NCBI GenBank assembly: GCA_009702455.1 | Contig: WLIA01000001.1 | Coordinates: 21,693-85,692, forward strand | DNA from: Actinomycetota bacterium | GTDB lineage: Bacteria > Actinomycetota > Actinomycetes > Actinomycetales > Microbacteriaceae | Length of the DNA stretch: 64,000 nucleotides | Direction of reading: 5' to 3' | Shown: in pieces, positions 1 through 8,274 of the stretch | Position numbering within the stretch: position 1 is the stretch's first letter | Layout of the letters: each line of letters begins with the position of its first letter | Position numbers and translations under genes: made by a program | Notes under the pieces: model-generated | Told to the model about the DNA's origin: nothing | Seen by the model: only the letters and a program-made list of their open reading frames with translations | Databases searched by the model: none

Positions 1-2
1 AG

Positions 3-929
3 GTCAAGTCAATCGGTGGCGAATATCTTGCCGTCGAAGTTGAAGAGAAGATGCAGTCGAGTGACGGTTATGCAAAAGAGACAAGTAAGGCATACGAACT
101 AAGAGCGGCGCAGATTTACACCGAACAGGCCGCAGACGTAGACATCATTATTACGACAGCGTTGATTCCAGGCAGACCTGCTCCGAAGTTGATTACAGCC
201 AAGGATGTCTCGCTCATGAAGCCCGGCAGCGTGATTGTCGACATGGCTGCAGCTCAGGGTGGAAACGTCGCTGGCTCGGTGGCTGGCGAGCGAGTCGTTA
301 CAAAGAACGGCGTGATCATCCTTGGTTACACCGACTTGCCTTCTCGTTTGCCTGCGCAGTCTTCGCAGCTTTATGGAACCAACCTGGTAAATCTTTTGAA
401 GCTGCTGACTCCAAAGAAGAACGGCAAACTGTCGCTCGACTTTGACGATGTGGTTCAGCGTGCGGTGACGGTTGTTAAGGCTGGCAAGATCACCTGGCCA
501 CCTCCGCCGGTTCAGGTTTCGGCGGCTCCACCGGCGAAAGCCGAAGAGCCGGTTGCTATGCCAGAGAAAAAGAAGATGTCTGGTCGCACCAGAGGCGCAC
601 TCATCGCCGTTGGCATGGCGGGGCTATTCGGGCTTGTATCGCTGGCGCCAGCGCCACTTCCGCAGCACTTCTTGGTGCTGATGCTCTCTGTGGTCATCGG
701 CTTCTATGTCATCGGCAAAGTGCACCACGCCCTGCACACTCCTCTTATGAGCGTGACCAACGCCATCTCTGGAATCGTTGTGGTTGCAGCCATTTTGCAG
801 ATCACCGACTCAATTTTGGCGGTTCAGATTCTGGCCGCCATCGGCGTGCTGCTAGCCAGCATTAACGTATTCGGTGGCTTCGCGGTAACCCGTCGAATGC
901 TCAAGATGTTCACGAGAGGAGACCAGTGA
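3..929 (+). CDS. pntA: NAD(P) transhydrogenase subunit alpha, C-terminal part (5'-truncated by window edge)
   Basis: The reading frame is open to the left edge, so the ORF-track ATG at 51 is internal and the gene starts outside the window; 308 codons are visible. The product couples hydride transfer from NADH to NADP+ with proton entry. The visible part holds the end of the NAD-binding domain I, with the conserved stretch [12 protein letters not shown], then a proline/alanine linker and four hydrophobic segments ([27 protein letters not shown], the conserved [13 protein letters not shown], and [17 protein letters not shown]). Domain I and the membrane helices are therefore on one chain, as in the E. 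coli form. The stop overlaps the pntB start (TGATG), indicating translational coupling. Confidence 0.93.
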   Translation, partial: VKSIGGEYLAVEVEEKMQSSDGYAKETSKAYELRAAQIYTEQAADVDIIITTALIPGRPAPKLITAKDVSLMKPGSVIVDMAAAQGGNVAGSVAGERVVTKNGVIILGYTDLPSRLPAQSSQLYGTNLVNLLKLLTPKKNGKLSLDFDDVVQRAVTVVKAGKITWPPPPVQVSAAPPAKAEEPVAMPEKKKMSGRTRGALIAVGMAGLFGLVSLAPAPLPQHFLVLMLSVVIGFYVIGKVHHALHTPLMSVTNAISGIVVVAAILQITDSILAVQILAAIGVLLASINVFGGFAVTRRMLKMFTRGDQ

Positions 930-2326
930 TGACTGCTACAGCTATTGCTAACGCCGCCTACATCGCGGCCGCGCTCTTGTTCATCATGAGCCTTGCAGGC
1001 CTAAGCAAGCACGAGACCGGCAGCACCGGTGTTCGTTACGGCATGGCCGGCATGACAATCGCCATGGTTGCCACCATCTGGTTGTCGCTCTCGGGCGAGT
1101 GGACTGACTCTTCGACCATCGGGCTAATTCTTCTCGTGGTTGCGCTTATAGCCGGTGCCGTAATCGGTCTCTGGCGAGCAAAAGTAGTTGCGATGACCGG
1201 CATGCCGGAGTTGATTGCACTGTTTCACAGCTTCGTTGGTCTCACCGCGGTTTTGGTTGGTTGGAACGGCGCGCTTCACTCGGGCGACCTAGCACCAGAA
1301 CTTGTTGGCGTGCACAGGGCCGAAGTGTTCATCGGTGTATTCATCGGTGCGGTGACATTCACCGGTTCGATTGTCGCCTACCTGAAACTGTCGGCAAAGA
1401 TTTCATCAAAGCCACTGATTCTGCCTGGCAGAAACTTCTTGAATCTTTTTGCACTCGTTGGTTTCATCGCGCTAACGGTTGCTTACGTAATTACTCCTGA
1501 ACTCGGGTTGTTGATTGCCGTTACAGCTCTCGCTCTCGCACTCGGTTGGCACCTCGTTGCTTCAATCGGTGGTGGCGATATGCCGGTTGTCGTTTCGATG
1601 CTCAACAGCTATTCGGGATGGGCCGCGGCTGCCACGGGCTTCTTGCTCGGCAACGATCTGTTGATCGTCACCGGTGCTCTCGTCGGTTCGTCTGGTGCAT
1701 ACCTCTCTTACATCATGTGCAAGGCCATGAACCGTTCGTTCGTTTCGGTGATCTTCGGTGGCTACGGAATCGAAGCCCCATCTGAAACCGAAGAAGAGAC
1801 CGGCGAATACACCGAGATTGATGCGGCTTCGGTTGCAGAACTTTTGAAGTCTGCCAAGACCGTGGTCATCACCCCTGGTTATGGCATGGCTGTTGCGCAG
1901 GCACAGTATCCGGTAGCCGAACTAGCCAAGCGACTTCGCGAAAAGGGTGTCGAAGTTCGCTTCGGCATTCATCCGGTTGCTGGTCGCCTGCCTGGTCACA
2001 TGAACGTGCTTCTGGCAGAAGCCAAGGTTCCGTATGACATCGTTCTCGAAATGGACGAAATCAACGACGACCTAGCCAGCACCAACGTGGTTCTGGTTAT
2101 CGGCGCAAATGACACCGTCAACCCGGCAGCCACCGAAAACCCAACCAGCCCAATCGCCGGCATGCCGGTGCTCAAGGTTTGGGAGGCCGAGAACGTGATC
2201 GTCTTCAAGCGCTCAATGGCCTCTGGCTACGCGGGCGTCGCAAACCCTCTGTTCTTCAAGCCAAACGCCAAGATGCTCTTCGGTGACGCTAAAGACAGAG
2301 TTAGCGACATTCTCAAAGCGCTCTAG
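929..2326 (+). CDS. pntB: NAD(P) transhydrogenase subunit beta
   Basis: This is the membrane beta subunit carrying the proton channel and the NADP(H)-binding domain III. The first about 270 residues are a series of hydrophobic helices. The C-terminal domain has the NADP-binding fingerprint [13 protein letters not shown] and the conserved stretches [31 protein letters not shown] and [10 protein letters not shown]. The track starts at GTG 926, but ATG 929 lies 8 nt after an AGGAG and overlaps the pntA stop, so I prefer it. The length of 465 aa is normal for the family. With pntA it supplies NADPH at the expense of the proton gradient. Confidence 0.95.
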   Translation: MTATAIANAAYIAAALLFIMSLAGLSKHETGSTGVRYGMAGMTIAMVATIWLSLSGEWTDSSTIGLILLVVALIAGAVIGLWRAKVVAMTGMPELIALFHSFVGLTAVLVGWNGALHSGDLAPELVGVHRAEVFIGVFIGAVTFTGSIVAYLKLSAKISSKPLILPGRNFLNLFALVGFIALTVAYVITPELGLLIAVTALALALGWHLVASIGGGDMPVVVSMLNSYSGWAAAATGFLLGNDLLIVTGALVGSSGAYLSYIMCKAMNRSFVSVIFGGYGIEAPSETEEETGEYTEIDAASVAELLKSAKTVVITPGYGMAVAQAQYPVAELAKRLREKGVEVRFGIHPVAGRLPGHMNVLLAEAKVPYDIVLEMDEINDDLASTNVVLVIGANDTVNPAATENPTSPIAGMPVLKVWEAENVIVFKRSMASGYAGVANPLFFKPNAKMLFGDAKDRVSDILKAL

Positions 2327-2374
2327 GCGAACTGGCAGGCAACTTTTCGCGTTCTGTGAGAGATTTGGCATGTG

Positions 2375-2392
2375 GGGTCGGGTTTTCGACCC
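2375..2392 (+). terminator. Hairpin between pntB and the export operon
   Basis: GGGTCG and CGACCC form a perfect 6-bp stem around GGTTTT, 48 nt after the pntB stop and 23 nt before the next start. There is no U-run behind it, so it may be a weak or factor-assisted terminator or only an mRNA end-stabilising hairpin. Confidence 0.35.
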
Positions 2393-2415
2393 GAAAGCTC
2401 TAGGAGATCTCAAAG

Positions 2416-3354
2416 ATGAAAAAGCGCCGTTGGCTCTGGATTTCAGGTGCGGCCGTGGTCGTGGCTGCCGTTGTCGCCGCAATTGCGATTCCGGCGCTCA
2501 CCGTGCAAACCGAGTATGAGACCTACGAGGTGACCCCAACCGCAGTAATCAAAACGGTTGCGGCCAACGGCCAGCTAGCCGAGTCACAGCTCTTGGCATA
2601 CGGCCCGAGCAAGCAAGCGATTTTGATATCGGCAAACGGCTCAGAACCCATCCCAGCGATGTTTGGTTTGAGTCTCGAAGTTAAGCAAATAGAAGTCACC
2701 CGCGGTCAGAGCGTTGAAAAAGACGACCTCTTGTTCAGCTATAAATCGCAACTCGGCCAAACCGTTCAGGTGCGCGCGATTGCCGATGGCATAGTTCGTT
2801 CGGTCGACACATCAGAGGGTTTGATTACCTCTGGTCAGGTTGTGAGCGTAGGCAGCGCAGATCCGGTGGTTTCTGTTTTTGCCAGCGAATATGACGCCGA
2901 CCTGGTTGACGTTGGTCAGAACGCAACAATCGAGCTCGATGCCATCAACGCCGTTTTCGAAGGTTCTGTTCTTTCGATTGGTCAGGTTGCCAGATCGCTC
3001 AGCGGCATCAAGCAGTATGAAGTTTTGGTTGAGGTAAACGAGATTCCAGAAGGTGCACGTTTCGGAATGAGTGCAACAGCAGAGATTGAAGTTGAACGTT
3101 CGGGTTCTGTTCTTGCGGTTCCATTTAATTCGCTAATCGGCGAGAAACCAGAAGTTAAGGTGCTCGTGAAGAATGCAAGTGGCGGTCAGACCGTCACGAA
3201 CGTTGCTGTGAAACTTGGAATCAGGGGAGACTCTCTGGTTGAAATCACCGACGGCCTAAAGGCTGGCGATCTCGTAATTGTTGGGCTGGCCGGCGATGTG
3301 CCAACACCAGTTGAGTTTGGCCCTCCGCGTGGAGCCACAAATAATGGGCGATGA
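2416..3354 (+). CDS. MacA/HlyD-like membrane fusion protein of an ABC exporter
   Basis: The 312-aa protein has a basic N-terminus (MKKRRW) and one transmembrane anchor (residues about 6-28), then an extracytoplasmic adaptor: lipoyl/biotinyl-like half motifs near DDLLFSYKSQLGQTVQVRAIADGIV and a beta-barrel region with the usual FGMSATAEIEVERS. Such adaptors link a MacB-type transporter to the cell exterior. It starts an operon with the ATPase (11-nt overlap) and permease downstream. Substrate cannot be read from sequence; MacAB/YknXYZ-type systems export peptides, lipoproteins or toxic compounds. There is an AGGAG (2403-2407) upstream of the ATG. Confidence 0.85.
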   Translation: MKKRRWLWISGAAVVVAAVVAAIAIPALTVQTEYETYEVTPTAVIKTVAANGQLAESQLLAYGPSKQAILISANGSEPIPAMFGLSLEVKQIEVTRGQSVEKDDLLFSYKSQLGQTVQVRAIADGIVRSVDTSEGLITSGQVVSVGSADPVVSVFASEYDADLVDVGQNATIELDAINAVFEGSVLSIGQVARSLSGIKQYEVLVEVNEIPEGARFGMSATAEIEVERSGSVLAVPFNSLIGEKPEVKVLVKNASGGQTVTNVAVKLGIRGDSLVEITDGLKAGDLVIVGLAGDVPTPVEFGPPRGATNNGR

Positions 3355-4036
3355 GGTCGTTCGCCTAGATAAAGTTCGCCGCGATTACCTTGTTGGCGAT
3401 CAAATCACCACGGCATTAGATTCTGTCGATTTGGTTATCGAACGCGGTGAGTTTGTTGCAATCGTTGGCCCATCGGGCAGCGGCAAATCGACCATGATGA
3501 ACCTCATCGGTTGCCTCGATAGACCGAGTGCCGGCACTGTGATGATTGCCGGCGATGCCACCAACTCGCTAACCGACAATCAACTAACCAGCCTGCGCTC
3601 GAAGGCAATCGGCTTCGTGTTTCAGCAGTTTCAGCTGCTGCCAAACACCACAGCGCTCGAAAATGTGATGGCACCGCTGTTGTATCAGGGCATCAGCCCC
3701 AAGCAGGCAAAGAAGTCAGCCACGGATATGCTCGTCAAACTGGGTCTCGGCGAGAGGCTCAACTTTGACCGCAACCGCCTATCCGGCGGTCAGCAGCAGA
3801 GAGTGGCTATCGCAAGGGCGCTGGTCACCGGGCCAGACATCGTTTTGGCCGATGAGCCAACCGGCGCGCTCGACTCAAAAACGGGTGCCGCGGTAATCGA
3901 CCTTCTGAAAGAGCTCAACAAAGAGGGCAGAACCATCATCTTGATTACCCACGACCTAGACATAGCCGCCAGTGCGCCAAGGCGTGTCTTTCTGCGTGAC
4001 GGGCTAATCGAACGCGACGAGCGAGGCGCAGCATGA
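3344..4036 (+). CDS. MacB/LolD-type ABC transporter ATP-binding protein
   Basis: This is a 230-aa nucleotide-binding protein with Walker A (GPSGSGKST), Q-loop (FQQFQLLPN), ABC signature (LSGGQQQRVAIARAL), Walker B (IVLADEPTGALD) and H-loop (ITHDLD). The GALDS variant after Walker B is typical of the MacB/LolD/FtsE-like subgroup. The ORF track opens at 3278, but the upstream residues lie in another frame of the adaptor gene and do not look like protein; ATG 3344 gives the usual family N-terminus. It overlaps the preceding gene by 11 nt and the permease by 4 nt (ATGA), so the three are co-translated. Confidence 0.93.
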   Translation: MGDEVVRLDKVRRDYLVGDQITTALDSVDLVIERGEFVAIVGPSGSGKSTMMNLIGCLDRPSAGTVMIAGDATNSLTDNQLTSLRSKAIGFVFQQFQLLPNTTALENVMAPLLYQGISPKQAKKSATDMLVKLGLGERLNFDRNRLSGGQQQRVAIARALVTGPDIVLADEPTGALDSKTGAAVIDLLKELNKEGRTIILITHDLDIAASAPRRVFLRDGLIERDERGAA

Positions 4037-5199
4037 GATTGCTAGGCACAGCGTCACTCGCGCTAAACAGAATTTGGGCAACCAAGATCAGGTCGCTGCT
4101 CACGATGCTCGGCGTGGTTATCGGTGTCGCGGCAATTGTTGCGCTCACCTCGATTGTCGATGGTGCATCGCAGGGCATCAACAAATCGCTGGCAACTCTC
4201 GGCACTAACCAGCTCAACGTGACATCGATGTTTCCAGACGCACTTAGCGAACTCGACGCCAGAGCTCTAGCCGAACTCGATGAAGTTTCGGTGATGTTTG
4301 TGCAATCGGTCAACGAAGGAACAATTGCAACCGGCGACACCAGGGTCAATGCTCGTCTCGTTGGAGTTTCTTCGCAATACTTCGAGGCCGTCAAGCCAGA
4401 CATTGCAATCGGCTCATATCTGTCGAGCAGTTCTTATGCCGCTTCAGCCAAGGATGTCGTTTTTGGTGGCGATGCCGCGGGTGACCTAGGTCTAACCAAA
4501 GACATGCTCGGCAAAACCGTGAAGCTCAACGGTCAAGACTTTCGTTTGGTTGGCATTCTCGATGATCAGGTTGGTTTCGGAACTAGCGGTCGCGTTTATG
4601 TGACCCTCGATGCGGCGAGAAAACTGTTTAGTCAGTATCCATATGTTTCGAGCATCGTGGTTCAGGCCAAGACTCCAGAGCAAGTTGATGCGTTGCAGTT
4701 CAGCGCCGACGCCCTGCTTCGCGAGAGATACGGTCTCACCGCCGAAGCTGAGACTCGATACACAATAACCAACCAGGCGAATCTGATTGCTGCCGTCGGC
4801 TCAATCACAGACACGCTCGGATTGCTACTCACCGGAATCGCAGCCATCAGCTTGATTGTCGGTGGCATCGGCATCATGAACATCATGCTGGTTTCGGTTC
4901 GTGAACGAACTCGAGAGATCGGTGTTCGCAGGGCAATCGGTGCCAAGCAGAGCAACATCCTGACGCAGTTTCTTATTGAGGCAATTGTGCTGTCGCTTGC
5001 CGGTGGAGTGATCGGGCTCATCCTTGGTGAGATTGCAGCGTTTGCCCTGGCGATTATCGGTGACTGGGTCTTCGCGATCAGGCTAGATACCGTGATGCTG
5101 GCCCTTGGCTTCAGCCTGCTGGTTGGTGTTGTCTTTGGCGTCTGGCCGGCTCGTACCGCGGCCAAGCTCGAGCCAATCGACGCACTCAGGTTCGAATAA
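4033..5199 (+). CDS. MacB/FtsX-like ABC transporter permease
   Basis: The 388-aa permease has one N-terminal helix (SLLTMLGVVIGVAAIVALTS), a large extracytoplasmic MacB-core domain (about residues 45-260), and three C-terminal helices of the FtsX domain. The family motif at the third segment is clear: MNIMLVSVRERTREIGVRRA. The end KLEPIDALRFE is the classical MacB-family C-terminus. It completes the adaptor-ATPase-permease export operon. In MacB of Gram-negatives ATPase and permease are one chain; here they are separate, as in Gram-positive YknYZ systems. Confidence 0.92.
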   Translation: MRLLGTASLALNRIWATKIRSLLTMLGVVIGVAAIVALTSIVDGASQGINKSLATLGTNQLNVTSMFPDALSELDARALAELDEVSVMFVQSVNEGTIATGDTRVNARLVGVSSQYFEAVKPDIAIGSYLSSSSYAASAKDVVFGGDAAGDLGLTKDMLGKTVKLNGQDFRLVGILDDQVGFGTSGRVYVTLDAARKLFSQYPYVSSIVVQAKTPEQVDALQFSADALLRERYGLTAEAETRYTITNQANLIAAVGSITDTLGLLLTGIAAISLIVGGIGIMNIMLVSVRERTREIGVRRAIGAKQSNILTQFLIEAIVLSLAGGVIGLILGEIAAFALAIIGDWVFAIRLDTVMLALGFSLLVGVVFGVWPARTAAKLEPIDALRFE

Positions 5200-5213
5200 A
5201 CCCAGACTGAGCG

Positions 5214-5246
5214 CTTGCAAACCCTGCGGCTGTCAGCGGGCGCAAG
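5214..5246 (+). terminator. Stem-loop after the MacAB-like operon
   Basis: CTTGC pairs with GCAAG around an inner CCCTG/CAGcGGG hairpin, starting 14 nt after the permease stop. The following TACCTTTC is only a weak U-tract, so this is a plausible but not strong intrinsic terminator. Confidence 0.35.
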
Positions 5247-5270
5247 TACCTTTCAAACGTGGAATTCATC

Positions 5271-5510
5271 ATGACGTTTATCGTCTCGCTTGTCGCACTG
5301 GCAATCGCTGCTTTTGTTTTAGTGGCTGTCTTGGGCCTGATATCGATCTTTTTAGGTGCCGGCGCTTCTCGGCCAGCGACGCGGGCTGAAATGAACGAGG
5401 GCGACTTTCATTCTGGCCCCGAGGGCTATACGCCCAACACTGCTTACCCAGATACTTACTACGGGTCAGCAGGTCAAAACGATCGTGACGAAGAAGACTC
5501 CCGGAATTAA
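5271..5510 (+). CDS. Small single-pass membrane protein of unknown function
   Basis: The product is 79 aa from ATG 5271; the track starts 12 nt earlier at a GTG. Residues about 2-27 form one hydrophobic helix (IVSLVALAIAAFVLVAVLGL) and the remaining 50 residues are hydrophilic and acidic, rich in Gly, Asn, Tyr and Asp (ending DRDEEDSRN). I recognise no family. Its strong membrane helix and a normal start support a real gene, but it stands alone between the exporter operon and the XRE regulator. Confidence 0.6.
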   Translation: MTFIVSLVALAIAAFVLVAVLGLISIFLGAGASRPATRAEMNEGDFHSGPEGYTPNTAYPDTYYGSAGQNDRDEEDSRN

Positions 5511-5524
5511 TAGGTAGTAATTTG

Positions 5525-5560
5525 TTGCATTAATGCTATGTAGTATGTATGCTACAAGCA
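5525..5560 (+). promoter_or_regulatory. Leaderless promoter with internal palindrome before the XRE regulator
   Basis: TTGCAT (5525-5530) and TATGCT (5548-5553) are separated by exactly 17 nt, placing the transcript start at or next to ATG 5560, so the mRNA is probably leaderless. The spacer/-10 region holds an imperfect 18-bp inverted repeat TGTAGTATGTATGCTACA (5540-5557), and the perfect palindrome GCATTAATGC (5527-5536) lies over the -35. Both are good positions for autoregulation by the XRE protein. Confidence 0.6.
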
Positions 5561-5784
5561 TGAGCAGAAACTCCGAAGAGCCAGTCTTCAACCAGATTGA
5601 GGAAGTGCGCACATCCCTGGGCTTATCCAGGCAGCAGCTTGCCGATCTCGTCGGTGTTCACTACCAAACCATTGGTTACCTCGAGCGCGGGGAATACAGC
5701 CCGTCGCTCGTGCTGGCTCTGCGCATCGCTGAACAACTAAAAACCCCTGTTGAAGAGCTCTTTTGGCTCAAGGAGGAAAAGTAA
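5560..5784 (+). CDS. XRE-family helix-turn-helix transcriptional regulator
   Basis: This compact 74-aa repressor is essentially one HTH_3 domain: IEEVRTSLGLSRQQLADLVGVHYQTIGYLERGEYSPSLVLALRIAEQL. The end KTPVEELFWLKEEK is typical of the short XRE regulators that precede a membrane protein in Gram-positive bacteria. I place the start at ATG 5560 rather than the track's 5533, because 5533 lies inside the promoter and the -10 sits 7 nt before 5560. An AGGAGG before its stop serves the next gene, whose ATG follows the stop directly, so the two are coupled. Confidence 0.88.
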   Translation: MSRNSEEPVFNQIEEVRTSLGLSRQQLADLVGVHYQTIGYLERGEYSPSLVLALRIAEQLKTPVEELFWLKEEK

Positions 5785-6636
5785 ATGAATGAATCACTCG
5801 TAGTTTTCGTAATCTTGGCCACTCTTGCCACTGCTTACTTTTGGATATACCCAAAGTTTGCAGGCAACAACGTCAAGAAAATGGCATGGCTTGACTTAGC
5901 ACTCGGTTTCATTCCGTTAGGTGTGTCAGCAATTCTGTTTTGGCAGTCAGATCCAACTTTCAGAATGGTGTTCTTTGACACCAACTGGTTCTTCTTCACT
6001 TTGGTCGCTATGACCGTGTTGGAACTGCCACTCTTCTTTTGGTACATCAAGGCACGAGGTCTGGGCAGGGCCTACTTAGAATCAATGGGCTTTGGTGGGT
6101 CAAGAGAAGCTGCTTGGGCGACTGCATCTGTCAAGCAGGTAGAGAAGCAACTAAATGACACTCAATGGGACGGGCTGCGAACTAGGGGAGCGAAGATATT
6201 TCTTCTGGTGGCGACAAACTTGTTTCTTTTGGCTGGAGCCGTCTTCTTATTCTTCGTGGGCGATAACGGATGGACTCCGCTATCGCTGATTTACATCCTG
6301 TTGATCTTCGCGTTCTGGTTCTTGCTGCGTCAATCGGTTCGTTTAGTTGCCGATGCACCGGCAGAAGCCCTTGACGAGCGACTAATCCGCATTCGCGACC
6401 GAAGCTACGTAATTGCATATCGCTGGCTTGCGCTTATTGTCATAGGTTTGGCCACCGCTCTCATAGTTTTCAGTGTTGTGTCAGACTCACAAGCTGGAAG
6501 TGACGGTTTCTCGTACAACCTTCCGCTCACCTGGCCTCAGATTCAGGCAATTTTCTGGCTACTTTTTGCATACGCGACCATGCTCCCATCAATGGCGATG
6601 ATCAGACTCGAACTCTCAAAGAAAGGTAAAAAATGA
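5785..6636 (+). CDS. Seven-helix membrane protein of unknown function, in XRE operon
   Basis: The 283-aa protein has about seven hydrophobic segments: three in residues 3-90, two at about 145-187, one near 215-237 and one near 255-275, separated by a charged loop around residues 95-140. I recognise no named family; the layout resembles uncharacterised membrane proteins commonly encoded beside short XRE repressors. It begins directly after the regulator's stop, with AGGAGG 9 nt upstream, and its last codons overlap the DUF418 gene by 4 nt. This suggests a joint membrane or envelope role for the operon. Confidence 0.75.
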   Translation: MNESLVVFVILATLATAYFWIYPKFAGNNVKKMAWLDLALGFIPLGVSAILFWQSDPTFRMVFFDTNWFFFTLVAMTVLELPLFFWYIKARGLGRAYLESMGFGGSREAAWATASVKQVEKQLNDTQWDGLRTRGAKIFLLVATNLFLLAGAVFLFFVGDNGWTPLSLIYILLIFAFWFLLRQSVRLVADAPAEALDERLIRIRDRSYVIAYRWLALIVIGLATALIVFSVVSDSQAGSDGFSYNLPLTWPQIQAIFWLLFAYATMLPSMAMIRLELSKKGKK

Positions 6637-7790
6637 TTCAACGCGATAGCTTTCCCGACATACTGAGAGGTTTCGCGCTACTTGGTATCGCACTGGTCAA
6701 CATCCCGCTGTTGGCAATCGATCCCGTAACCAACTTTGAAGGCGCAGATCTAACCGACTTTTCAAATGCCTCAACGGCGTTCATAGTTATTGCGCTGTTT
6801 CAGGCCAAGTTCTACCTGCTCTTCTCTTTCTTGTTTGGCTATTCGGCGCACTACATTCTCAAAGACTCCAAGCAAAATCGTGGTCGTTGGGTTGGCAGAT
6901 CAGTCGGGCTAGTTCTGCTCGGCATTCTGCACTTCAGCCTCTTGTTCTTTGGCGACATCTTGTTTGTCTACGGATTGTTCGGTCTGCTTCTGCTTGCTTT
7001 CTACTTTCGCAAAGATAAGACGCTGAAGGTTTGGGCATGGATCATCTATGTCATCTCAGGTCTTTTGCTGCTCGCAGCATCTGCGCTAACCATGCTTGGC
7101 GAGCAGTTTCTTGCGATGAAAGGAAAAACCTTTCCAGAGGTTTCCACCGATGAATTCGCAAGTGTGATGACAAATGACAATTTCATCGCCTCAATTTCTG
7201 AGAGGCTCGAGCTTTGGATTACCGCAGCACCGACCGGATTCTTGCTGCAAGGCCCAATGGTCTTCGTAGCCTTTCTGGTTGGTGTTCTTGCTGCGCGCAG
7301 AAAAGCGCTCGGCGAAGGTGCGAATGCTTCGACTATGAAGAAACTTGCTGTCTGGGGTCTGACCCTCGGCCTGCCAATCCAGTTGCTTTCGGCATACATT
7401 TTCATTCAGAACGCCGTTTCCGAAAACTACAGCTACGGAACCTACTTGCTCTCAATCGCCATCAACTTTCTGGCTGCACCAATTCTTTCGGCCGGCTATG
7501 TTGGGCTGCTCTGGCTAATCAGTCGAAAGCTACAACTTGGGCTTTTGTCATCGGCAGGCAAATATTCGCTCACGATTTACCTGAGCCAATCGGTGATTTT
7601 CGCAACCCTATTCTCAGGATGGGGATTCGGGCTGTTTGCGCAACTTGGGGTTCTGCCGGTCACCCTGATTGGTTTCGCAACCTGGCTTGCTTTGGCGTTG
7701 ATTGCTCAACTCGTCGCCAAATCGGGTCGCAAGGGACCGATGGAGTCGCTGCTTACGGGGTTCAGCAAAATGTTTGCAGGTAAGCAATGA
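6633..7790 (+). CDS. DUF418-family (YeiB-like) membrane protein
   Basis: The N-terminus RDSFPDILRGFALLGIALVNI is the hallmark of the YeiB/DUF418 family, and the C-terminal region GLLSSAGKYSLTIYLSQSV matches its DUF418 domain. The 385-aa length and about ten hydrophobic segments also fit. The molecular function of the family is not established; it belongs to the broader acyltransferase-3-like/heparan-alpha-glucosaminide acetyltransferase fold group. It overlaps both neighbours by 4 nt (ATGA), so it is translated as part of the XRE-controlled operon. Confidence 0.9.
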   Translation: MIQRDSFPDILRGFALLGIALVNIPLLAIDPVTNFEGADLTDFSNASTAFIVIALFQAKFYLLFSFLFGYSAHYILKDSKQNRGRWVGRSVGLVLLGILHFSLLFFGDILFVYGLFGLLLLAFYFRKDKTLKVWAWIIYVISGLLLLAASALTMLGEQFLAMKGKTFPEVSTDEFASVMTNDNFIASISERLELWITAAPTGFLLQGPMVFVAFLVGVLAARRKALGEGANASTMKKLAVWGLTLGLPIQLLSAYIFIQNAVSENYSYGTYLLSIAINFLAAPILSAGYVGLLWLISRKLQLGLLSSAGKYSLTIYLSQSVIFATLFSGWGFGLFAQLGVLPVTLIGFATWLALALIAQLVAKSGRKGPMESLLTGFSKMFAGKQ

Positions 7791-8248
7791 ACCTCGAACA
7801 ACTCGGTCTACTCGGCGTATTTCTTGCCGGCGCAACGCCCTGGCTTGAGGTCGAGGTGGGCATCCCAGCGGGTTTGCTGTTTGGCCTTGACCCGTTCTGG
7901 GTTGTGACAGCCGCACTGGTTGGCAACGCCATCATGATTTTTTTGTTCGCCTATTCCGGCTCGGCCATTAGAGACTGGATTCGCTCAAAGAGAAAAGACA
8001 AAACTTCGAGCAAGCCTGATCGCTTTGCCAAGGCGCAAAAATTGTTTGACCGCTATGGCATCTTTGGCCTGGCCGCGCTCGCGCCGGTTGTTGTGGGCAC
8101 GCAGTTCGCTGCAGCAATTGCAGTTGCAGCGGGTGTGAAACCGCTTCGCGCAGCTCTGCTGATTAATGGGGCGAATGCAGCCTGGGCAATTGCCATTGCC
8201 TCCCTAATGCTGCTCATAGGCTTAGACCGCTGGGCTCAATTCGCCTAG
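7787..8248 (+). CDS. Small multidrug export family (COG2426-like) membrane protein
   Basis: The 153-aa protein has the features of the Sm_multidrug_ex family: an early ATPWLEVEVGIPAGLLFGLDP segment, a positively charged cytoplasmic loop (SKRKDKTSSKPD), then KLFDRYGIFGLAALAPVVVGTQFAAAIAVAAG, a DedA-like re-entrant pattern. Despite the family name, transport activity is poorly proven. It is the last gene of the operon beginning with the XRE regulator and overlaps the DUF418 stop by 4 nt. Confidence 0.83.
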   Translation: MNLEQLGLLGVFLAGATPWLEVEVGIPAGLLFGLDPFWVVTAALVGNAIMIFLFAYSGSAIRDWIRSKRKDKTSSKPDRFAKAQKLFDRYGIFGLAALAPVVVGTQFAAAIAVAAGVKPLRAALLINGANAAWAIAIASLMLLIGLDRWAQFA

Positions 8249-8274
8249 CAAGCTAACTTGCGTCGAGGAGAAAT

